A stretch of DNA of 5,600 nt from Pelagibacteraceae bacterium BACL5 MAG-120820-bin39 (GTDB lineage Bacteria > Pseudomonadota > Alphaproteobacteria > Pelagibacterales > Pelagibacteraceae). Shown piece by piece: positions 1 through 4,951 of the stretch (position 1 is the first letter of the stretch; every line of letters starts with the position of its first letter). Location: positions 1 to 5,600 of the forward strand of contig LIBV01000065.1 in NCBI GenBank assembly GCA_001438335.1, in the 5' to 3' direction. Under the pieces are notes generated by a model. That model was not told where the DNA came from, made no database searches, and worked only from the letters and a program-made list of their open reading frames with translations. A program made the position numbers and the translations under genes.

Positions 1-344
1 TTTTCATCTGGATGACCAATTGGCCATTTACAAGAACTTTCGTCTAATTCTTCTAATTGTTTTGGATTTTCTGGTTCAAAATCTTTTTCAATTATAAGTG
101 ATTTAAATTTACTTTTTCTCCCTCTCTTTTGATGAATTTCTTGATTATCTTTTAGTGAATTATCAAAGTTCTGATTTGAAGTAGCTGTTCTTGTTTTAAT
201 TTTTGCTGAAAGGTTAAGTCTGTGGGCTTTACCTATGACCGCGTTCCGACTTATTCCACCTATAATTTCAGCAATTTGACTAGCTGTATTACCTTTTCCC
301 CAAAGCTCTTTAAGTTTATTAACTTTTTCTTCGTTCCAGCTCAT
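1..344 (-). CDS. gcrA: GcrA family cell cycle regulator, 5' part (C-terminus off the left edge)
   Basis: Reading the minus strand from the ATG at 344-342 gives 114 uninterrupted codons up to the window edge. The protein opens MSWNEEKVNKLKELWGKG, followed by a helix-turn-helix around residues 19-46 (SQIAEIIGG, then SRNAVIGKAHRL), the hallmark of the GcrA family. A lysine/arginine-rich linker (about 47-85, including KRGRKSK) follows, and the CKWPIGHPDE segment at 105-114 matches the start of the conserved C-terminal part. GcrA is known in Caulobacter as a sigma70-associated transcription factor that acts at promoters methylated at GANTC by CcrM. The remaining C-terminus lies outside the window. 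The start is the only methionine fitting the family N-terminus; no clear Shine-Dalgarno precedes it. The gene is divergent from argD. The family call is firm; its regulon in this organism is not visible here. Confidence 0.93.
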   Translation of the reverse strand, partial: MSWNEEKVNKLKELWGKGNTASQIAEIIGGISRNAVIGKAHRLNLSAKIKTRTATSNQNFDNSLKDNQEIHQKRGRKSKFKSLIIEKDFEPENPKQLEELDESSCKWPIGHPDE

Positions 345-381
345 AATTTCAATATCTAGTATATTTATTTTTTAAAATCAC

Positions 382-411
382 AATATACTGTTAGAATAAA
401 AAATTAAACAA
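382..411 (-). promoter_or_regulatory. Candidate sigma70-type promoter of gcrA
   Basis: On the minus strand, TTGTTT (plus-strand 406-411) and TATATT (382-387) are separated by 18 nt. This would start transcription near 375 and give a leader of about 30 nt before the gcrA ATG. Each box matches the consensus only partly and the region is extremely AT-rich, so chance matches are likely. This is inference from spacing and position only. Confidence 0.35.
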
Positions 412-424
412 GGAAATATTAATA

Positions 425-489
425 GTTATTAACATTAAAGTATTTATTTAATTTTCAATCATGGCTTGTATCTATTAATGTTTATTAAC
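425..489. repeat. Imperfect inverted repeat in the gcrA-argD intergenic region
   Basis: GTTATTAACATTAA at 425-438 is mirrored by TTAATGTTTATTAAC at 475-489: the reverse complement of the first arm equals the second apart from one extra T. Each arm also contains the near-palindrome GTTATTAAC or TTTATTAAC. The second arm ends 14 nt before the argD start codon. It could be an operator pair for a regulator of argD or gcrA, or a cruciform-forming sequence. The base composition makes AT-only repeats common, so function is unproven. The rest of the 159-nt gap (345-503) shows no gene; one 5-codon ATG frame at 461-478 is not convincing. Confidence 0.35.
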
Positions 490-503
490 AATTAAATTTA
501 TTC

Positions 504-1670
504 ATGAGTCACTTAGCTTATAATTATAATAGAAAAAAAATTTCCTTTAAAAGTGGCAAAGGTAGCTACCTCAAAAGTTATAAAGGTGAAAAATATTTAG
601 ATTTTGTTCAGGGTATAGCTGTAAATTCTTTAGGACACGCACATCCAAAATTAATAAAAGCTATAAACACCCAATCAAAAAAACTTTGGCATGTATCAAA
701 TGCCTTTATAATTCCAGAAGGAGAACTATTAGCGAGCAAGTTAGCAAAAAAAACTTTTGCTGACTATGTGATGTTTCAAAATAGTGGTGCAGAGGCAACT
801 GAAGCCTCAATAAAGGTTGCAAGAAGGTACTTCTATTCAATTGGTCAACCTCAAAAAAATAGAATTTTATGTGTAAGAAATTCCTTTCATGGAAGAACTC
901 TGGCTGCGATATATGCTAGTGGATCTAAGAAAATGACCGAAGGTTTTGGACCAAAGGTTGAGGGTTTTGATCATTTTGATTTTGGAGATCATAAATCTCT
1001 AAAAAGATCTATTACCAAAAGAACTGCAGCTATAATGGTTGAAACTATTATGGGTGAAGGCGGCATCAAGGTGATACCTGACTGGTGTTTAAGAGAACTT
1101 AGAAAAATTTGTAATCAAAAAAAGATATTACTTATTCTTGATGAGGTTCAGTGCGGCATAGGAAGAACGGGTGATTTTTTTGCTTTTGAAAAATCAAAAG
1201 TTAAACCAGATATTGTTCCAATCGCAAAAGGAATAGGAGGAGGCTTTCCTCTAGGTGCAGTGTTGATGAATAAAAAAGTTGCATCAGGAATGACCCAAGG
1301 AACACATGGCTCAACATTTGGAGGAAACCCTCTTGCAATGGCAGTTGGCAACGCAGTAATTGATATAATTTCTAAAAAAACTTTTTTAGATAATGTAAAA
1401 AAAAATTCATTATATTTTCATCAGAAATTAAACGCACTTAAAGAAATGTTTCCAAAAACAATAAAAGAAATAAGAGGAAGAGGATTTTTAATTGGTATCC
1501 AACTTTATAAAGAACAATCAAAATTTATTGAAGAACTCATGAAAAATAAACTATTAACAATTAGAGCTGCAGAAAATGTAATAAGAGTATTACCTCCTCT
1601 TAATGTTAAAAAAAGTGAGTTAGATCAAGCATTAAATATAATTCATAAAGTCTGTAAAAATTTTAATTGA
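504..1670 (+). CDS. argD: Acetylornithine aminotransferase (ArgD), PLP-dependent class III
   Basis: ArgD transfers an amino group from glutamate to N-acetylglutamate semialdehyde to make N-acetylornithine in cytoplasmic arginine synthesis; in many bacteria the same enzyme also serves as succinyldiaminopimelate aminotransferase in lysine synthesis. The 388-residue length is typical. Visible motifs are NSGAEA (93-98, cofactor phosphate binding), FHGRT (128-132, cofactor stacking region), DEVQCGIGRTG starting at Asp213 (pairs with the pyridine nitrogen), the Schiff-base Lys242 in PIAKGIGGG, and THGSTFGGNPLA with Thr271. The N-terminal LDFVQGIAVNSLGHAHP is characteristic of ArgD rather than ornithine or GABA aminotransferases. 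The stop TGA lies 1 nt before the argF ATG, which supports an arginine operon. No Shine-Dalgarno is seen before the start; the ATG is chosen because the family N-terminus begins there. Substrate breadth cannot be judged from sequence. Confidence 0.95.
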   Translation: MSHLAYNYNRKKISFKSGKGSYLKSYKGEKYLDFVQGIAVNSLGHAHPKLIKAINTQSKKLWHVSNAFIIPEGELLASKLAKKTFADYVMFQNSGAEATEASIKVARRYFYSIGQPQKNRILCVRNSFHGRTLAAIYASGSKKMTEGFGPKVEGFDHFDFGDHKSLKRSITKRTAAIMVETIMGEGGIKVIPDWCLRELRKICNQKKILLILDEVQCGIGRTGDFFAFEKSKVKPDIVPIAKGIGGGFPLGAVLMNKKVASGMTQGTHGSTFGGNPLAMAVGNAVIDIISKKTFLDNVKKNSLYFHQKLNALKEMFPKTIKEIRGRGFLIGIQLYKEQSKFIEELMKNKLLTIRAAENVIRVLPPLNVKKSELDQALNIIHKVCKNFN

Positions 1671-1671
1671 A

Positions 1672-2598
1672 ATGAAGCATTTTATAAATCTGAAAGATAT
1701 TCCAGCTGCGGATTTACGAAAAATTGTAAATGATGCAAAAAAAAGAAAGAAATTAAGAAAGAAACTAAGTACCTTAGAGGTTGATAAAGACGCCCCTTTA
1801 AAAGGCAAGCTTTTGATTCAAATGTTTGAAAAGTCTAGTTTAAGGACAAGATTAAGCTTTTATTTAGCTATTAAGCAATTAGGTGGAGGCACTTTAACAC
1901 TTAGATCTAACGAACTTCATCTAGGTCAAGGTGGAGAAAGCTTAGAAGATACAGCAAAAATTTTAGCAACATATGGAGATGGCTTTATGTTGAGAACGGA
2001 TAGTGATGAAAAAATTGAAAAGTTTAAAAAATATTCAACAATACCAATTATTAATGGATTAAGTCCGTCATCACATCCAACACAAGTTTTGTCAGATGTT
2101 TTTACTGTTGAAGAAATAAAAAATAAATCAATATCAAAATTAAATATTTGCTGGATAGGAGATTCAAATAATGTGTTAAATAGTTTAATTGCAGCTTCAG
2201 TGAAGTTTTCTTTTAAGTTAAGTATTGGATGTCCAAAAAATTATGAGCCTAAAAAATTTGTTTTAGATTGGGTAAAAGATAAAAACAAAAAAGTTTTTAT
2301 CTGTAATGATCCAGTAAAAGCGATTAAAAATGCTGATGTTGTTTTTTCGGATAAAGTTATTTCTTTGAATGATAAAGTTAATAAAAAGAAAAAAATTTCT
2401 GATTTCAAAAAATTTATTATAAATAAAAAACTTATGTCTCATGCCAATAAAGATTGCACCTTTCTTCATTGTTTGCCGAGAGGATCTGAGGTTAGTGAAG
2501 AAGTTTTTTTAAACAAACAATCAGAAGTATGGCTTCAAGCACTAAATAGAGTTCACGTTCAAAAAAGTATTTTATTGTATGCTTTTGGTAAACTTTAA
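1672..2598 (+). CDS. argF: Ornithine carbamoyltransferase (ArgF), with divergent motifs
   Basis: This enzyme joins carbamoyl phosphate and ornithine to give citrulline in arginine synthesis. At 308 residues it has normal length. The N-terminal carbamoyl phosphate domain shows FEKSSLRTR with S56-L-R-T-R60 where most family members have STRTR, and HPTQ at 135-138. The C-terminal domain shows GDSNNVLNS (ornithine-contacting Asn167), D227-KVI-S231-L-N where the usual ornithine loop is DxxxSMG, HCLPR at 266-270 with the catalytic-loop Cys267, and the conserved Arg293 in LNRVHVQKS. The HCLPR form with EV following is common in alphaproteobacterial and mitochondrial enzymes. It follows argD by 1 nt with no ribosome-binding site, so translational coupling is likely. 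Its stop overlaps the convergent cytochrome gene by 4 nt. N-acetyl- or N-succinylornithine carbamoyltransferase was considered because of the L in SLRTR, but the retained Asn167, Asp227, Ser231 and Cys267 favour ornithine. Confidence 0.92.
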   Translation: MKHFINLKDIPAADLRKIVNDAKKRKKLRKKLSTLEVDKDAPLKGKLLIQMFEKSSLRTRLSFYLAIKQLGGGTLTLRSNELHLGQGGESLEDTAKILATYGDGFMLRTDSDEKIEKFKKYSTIPIINGLSPSSHPTQVLSDVFTVEEIKNKSISKLNICWIGDSNNVLNSLIAASVKFSFKLSIGCPKNYEPKKFVLDWVKDKNKKVFICNDPVKAIKNADVVFSDKVISLNDKVNKKKKISDFKKFIINKKLMSHANKDCTFLHCLPRGSEVSEEVFLNKQSEVWLQALNRVHVQKSILLYAFGKL

Positions 2599-3134
2599 GG
2601 AAGTGGAACTGGATTATCTGAATTTTGATTTAAATATTTTATAACAGAAGCTCTATCTTCTTCTTTTCTTAAACCAGCAAATGCCATTTTTGTTCCTTTG
2701 ATATAAGCCGTTGGTTTTTCAAGAAAACCATTTAGCTCTTCGAAATTCCACTCTTTGCCATATTCTATAAGGGCATTTGAGTATTTATAATCCTCAACAG
2801 AACCTATTTTTCTTCCAACCACATTATAAAGTGCTGGTCCAATTTTATTTCCTTCACCTTTTGCAATTGAATGACAGGCAACACACTTTTTAAAAATTTG
2901 TTCACCAGATCCAACATCTCCTTGAGCCATAATCAGGCTGATATCAACTTTTTCTTCAATTTTTTCTTCTTGGGCACTAGCTGAACTTGAAACTTGAGCA
3001 ACTTCAACTGCAAAGCCAGGTTTTTCAGGTTTATCTACATGAAAAATGACGTTTGATATTTTGCCAATACCAATTACCAATAATGCCACCATTAAAACTG
3101 CAGCAATAATTTTATTTAATTCAAACGAATCCAT
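2595..3134 (-). CDS. cycM: Membrane-anchored class I cytochrome c (CycM-like)
   Basis: This 179-residue protein begins MDSFELNKIIAAVLM, the typical opening of alphaproteobacterial CycM/cytochrome c-552. One hydrophobic segment at about residues 9-24, with no cleavage site evident, should serve as an uncleaved signal anchor leaving the heme domain in the periplasm. A low-complexity linker rich in Ser, Ala and Glu (about 44-64) connects to a class I cytochrome c domain: heme attachment CVACH with Cys84, Cys87 and His88, then NKIGPALYNVVGRKIG, and the probable axial Met150 in GTKMAFAGL. Proteins of this type pass electrons from the bc1 complex to the aa3 oxidase; that role is from the family, not shown here. 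The gene is divergent from kdsB, a neighbourhood I recall as common in alphaproteobacteria, and convergent with argF (4-nt overlap at 2595-2598). The family is clear; the symbol is by similarity. Confidence 0.9.
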   Translation of the reverse strand: MDSFELNKIIAAVLMVALLVIGIGKISNVIFHVDKPEKPGFAVEVAQVSSSASAQEEKIEEKVDISLIMAQGDVGSGEQIFKKCVACHSIAKGEGNKIGPALYNVVGRKIGSVEDYKYSNALIEYGKEWNFEELNGFLEKPTAYIKGTKMAFAGLRKEEDRASVIKYLNQNSDNPVPLP

Positions 3135-3238
3135 TTTATAAATTTTTAAATCGAACGTATAACATGATAATTAAAATTTTACTAAATTATAATGTATAAA
3201 TTTGCCACTATTTTATTAAAATTTAATAGCTGTAAGTT
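3135..3238. promoter_or_regulatory. Divergent promoter region between the cytochrome c gene and kdsB
   Basis: For kdsB, TATAAT at 3188-3193 has TGATAA 17 nt upstream (3165-3170), which would give a leader of about 39 nt. For the cytochrome gene, the minus strand carries TGTTATACG (plus 3156-3164), an extended -10 that would place the start of transcription about 15 nt before its ATG. The perfect 8-nt palindrome ATTATAAT at 3186-3193 offers a -10 box on both strands. The -35 boxes are weak, so exact start sites are uncertain; that both genes must be transcribed outward from these 104 nt is clear from the layout. No Shine-Dalgarno is obvious before either gene. Confidence 0.4.
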
Positions 3239-3970
3239 ATGAAAACACTAGTAATAATTCCTTCCCGTTTATCTGCGACGAGACTACCTGGAAAGCCACT
3301 GTTAAAAATAAATAATATCTCAATAATTTCTCATGTTTATAAAAGAGCTACTGAGGCAAATATCGGCGAAGTTATAGTTGCAGCTGAAGACCAAGAAATT
3401 ATAGATGATGTAAAAAAAAATGGAGGCAACGCAATATTAACAAGAAAAAATCATAAAACCGGAACAGATAGAATTTATGAGGCATTTAAAAAGTTAGATT
3501 TAAATAATGTAGATTTAATTATGAATCTTCAAGGAGATGAGCCTAATATCGATATTGAAGATATTATTAATCTTAATACACAGATGCAAAATTCAAAAGC
3601 AAATATTGGAACTTTAGCTTCCATAATAAGTGACAATAAAATGCTTGATAACGAAAATGTTGTAAAAGTTATAACTGAAGTAATTTTAGAGACTAATAAT
3701 TTTCCTAAAGCTCTAAATTTTAAAAGAAAAATTAATGAAATAAAAAATAATATTTATCATCACTTGGGAATTTATTGTTACTCAGTGCAGGCTTTAGAAA
3801 ATTTTGTAAATTTACAACAATCTGAAAATGAAATAAAAAATCGTTTAGAACAATTAAGAGCCTTAGATAATCAACAAACTATAAATGTTGCGCTTGCAAA
3901 TAGTTCTCCTATTGGAGTGGACACCATGGAAGATTATCTAGCTATAAAAAAAATAATGGAATATAAATAA
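3239..3970 (+). CDS. kdsB: 3-deoxy-manno-octulosonate cytidylyltransferase (CMP-Kdo synthetase)
   Basis: KdsB activates Kdo with CTP to form CMP-Kdo, the donor for the inner core of lipopolysaccharide; it is cytoplasmic. The 243-residue length is normal. The N-terminal nucleotide-binding loop reads IIPSRLSATRLPGKPL with Arg10, Arg15 and Lys19. NLQGDEP gives Gln98, Asp100 (metal and substrate binding) and Glu101. HLGIYCY, the LEQLRAL helix and GVDTMEDY with Asp228 (second metal-binding position) are all family signatures. It is the first gene of a pair with pheA, 2 nt downstream, and probably uses the promoter in the preceding divergent region. Its presence implies a Gram-negative outer membrane with Kdo-containing LPS. 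I see nothing aberrant in the sequence. Confidence 0.95.
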   Translation: MKTLVIIPSRLSATRLPGKPLLKINNISIISHVYKRATEANIGEVIVAAEDQEIIDDVKKNGGNAILTRKNHKTGTDRIYEAFKKLDLNNVDLIMNLQGDEPNIDIEDIINLNTQMQNSKANIGTLASIISDNKMLDNENVVKVITEVILETNNFPKALNFKRKINEIKNNIYHHLGIYCYSVQALENFVNLQQSENEIKNRLEQLRALDNQQTINVALANSSPIGVDTMEDYLAIKKIMEYK

Positions 3971-3972
3971 AA

Positions 3973-4809
3973 ATGAGTAAAATATATTTTCAAGGAACAT
4001 TTGGAGCCTATTCTCATTTAGCGGCTCTTTCTCTTTACCCAAAAACTGAGATTATACCTTGCAAAACTTTTGACGAGTGTTTTGTTAAAGCTTCAACTGA
4101 GCCTGAATCAAAAATAATTATACCTGAGTCAAATAGAATCACAGGCAATATTGGTATTGAATATTTAATCTTTAAGTATCGATTAAATATTTATGCTGAA
4201 CACTTTCAAAAAATTGAACATAATTTATTGGGTCTTTCTGGTTCAAAACTCTCTGAAATTAAAGATGTTTATTCTCATGCACAGGCTTTATCTCAATGTT
4301 CTGAGTTTATTAAAAAAAATAATTTAACAGAACATATTAGAGCTGACACTGCTGGTTCAGCAGAAATGATATCTAAAAATAAAGACAAATTTCAAGCAGC
4401 AATCGCGTCATCTTTAAGTGCAGAAATTTATGGATTAGAAATATTAAAAAAAAATATTGAAAATGAAACTGGAAATTTAACAAGATTTTTAATCATGGGC
4501 AAAAATATTTCCCAGCCAGAATTTACAAATAAAAAATATATAACTTCATTTTTGTTTAAATTAAAAAGTAAACCAGCGGCTCTTTATCAATCTTTGGGTG
4601 GATTTGCTATTAATGGAGTTAATTTGACAAAACTACAAAGTTATCCCGAGAGAAATTCTTTTGATTCATTCTTTTTTCTATGTGATCTTGATGGACATAT
4701 TGAGGATAAGAAAGTTCAAAAATCTCTTGAAGAGCTCGGACTTCATTGTGAGGATTTTCACGTACTAGGTGTTTTTGAGGCAGATAAATTAAGAGATAAA
4801 AAGTCCTAA
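3973..4809 (+). CDS. pheA: Prephenate dehydratase (PheA) with C-terminal ACT domain
   Basis: PheA converts prephenate to phenylpyruvate, the committed step of phenylalanine synthesis. The 278 residues form a catalytic part (about 1-185) and an ACT regulatory domain (about 190-270). Seen are YFQGTFGAYSHLAA at the start, SHAQALSQC (101-109), TAGSAEM, the helix AAIASSLSAEIYGLEIL, and the catalytic TRF motif with Thr170, Arg171 and Phe172. The ACT domain has KPAALYQSLGGFAINGVN and LTKLQSYPE, the usual phenylalanine-binding region, so feedback inhibition is likely. No chorismate mutase domain is fused, as is normal in alphaproteobacteria. The usually conserved ENS near residue 53 is altered to PESNR (Glu52, Ser53, Asn54, Arg55). 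It lies 2 nt after kdsB without a ribosome-binding site, suggesting coupled translation; the pair is functionally unrelated (LPS and amino acid synthesis). Its stop codon sits inside a short hairpin. Confidence 0.94.
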   Translation: MSKIYFQGTFGAYSHLAALSLYPKTEIIPCKTFDECFVKASTEPESKIIIPESNRITGNIGIEYLIFKYRLNIYAEHFQKIEHNLLGLSGSKLSEIKDVYSHAQALSQCSEFIKKNNLTEHIRADTAGSAEMISKNKDKFQAAIASSLSAEIYGLEILKKNIENETGNLTRFLIMGKNISQPEFTNKKYITSFLFKLKSKPAALYQSLGGFAINGVNLTKLQSYPERNSFDSFFFLCDLDGHIEDKKVQKSLEELGLHCEDFHVLGVFEADKLRDKKS

Positions 4810-4827
4810 TCTTTTCTTGTAGATTAG
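4806..4827 (+). other. Perfect 7-bp hairpin overlapping the pheA stop codon
   Basis: CTAATCT at 4806-4812 and AGATTAG at 4821-4827 are perfect inverted repeats around an 8-nt loop. The pheA stop TAA (4807-4809) lies in the left arm and the candidate -35 box of the SRP RNA promoter (4817-4822) overlaps the loop and right arm. The stem has only two G-C pairs and is followed by AAAATATT rather than a U-run, so it is not a standard intrinsic terminator. It could slow transcription or stabilise the 3' end of the kdsB-pheA message, or be chance. Confidence 0.4.
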
Positions 4828-4846
4828 AAAATATTACTGTTATAAT
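4817..4846 (+). promoter_or_regulatory. Promoter of the SRP RNA gene
   Basis: TATAAT at 4841-4846 is a perfect -10 box and is preceded by TGT (4838-4840), making an extended -10. TTGTAG at 4817-4822 is a partial -35 box with an 18-nt spacer. Transcription would start at or near G4853, exactly the first base of the terminal SRP RNA helix. Agreement between promoter position and RNA 5' end supports both calls. Read-through from pheA may also contribute. Confidence 0.72.
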
Positions 4847-4852
4847 ACTTCT

Positions 4853-4936
4853 GGAGGCTAGAGGTGGATGCTGCTTGAACCCGACCAGATCTTAACGGAA
4901 GCAGTCGTAGAGACAGTTATTCAGGTTCTAGTCTCC
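4853..4936 (+). ncRNA. ffs: Signal recognition particle RNA (bacterial small type, 4.5S-like)
   Basis: The RNA pairs with Ffh to target nascent membrane proteins. Its core is visible at 4882-4907: helix CGAC/GUCG (4882-4885 with 4904-4907) encloses the symmetric loop CAGA (4886-4889) opposite AGCA (4900-4903), then UCU/GGA closes the tetraloop UAAC (4893-4896). This corresponds to the CAGG...GGAA...AGCA Ffh-binding region of E. coli 4.5S RNA, with a URRC-type tetraloop instead of GGAA. UUGAACC just upstream is also typical of the family. The ends form a 10-bp helix (4853-4862 with 4927-4936, one G-U pair). Between them GGAUG and CUG (4866-4873) can pair with CAG and UAUUC (4914-4922) around one bulged U. 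About 84 nt is short compared with 114 nt in E. coli. The ends are inferred from this helix; no U-run terminator follows, and dnaX begins 15 nt later. Confidence 0.9.
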
Positions 4937-4951
4937 TAATAAAATTAAATA

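Noticed and set aside
461..478. Five-codon ATG frame (MACIY) upstream of argD as a leader peptide
   Set aside because: It has no arginine codons, no ribosome-binding site and no attenuator hairpin; a frame this short is expected by chance.
345..503. Possible CtrA boxes (TTAA-N7-TTAA) between gcrA and argD
   Set aside because: There are at least nine TTAA tetramers here, but none of the pairs I checked has the 7-nt spacing; the tetramer is expected often in such AT-rich DNA.
1148..1351. Minus-strand open frame inside argD
   Set aside because: It lies wholly within a well-supported gene, shows no family motif and is a shadow of argD codon use.
2263..2469. Minus-strand open frame inside argF
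   Set aside because: It is Phe/Ile/Asn-rich, the antisense image of the Lys-rich AT-rich argF codons, with no recognisable domain.
4105..4140. Three GANTC (CcrM methylation) sites within 36 bp inside pheA
   Set aside because: GANTC should occur about every 350-400 bp at this base composition, so the cluster is mildly unusual, but it is inside a coding region far from any promoter and I cannot show it is functional.
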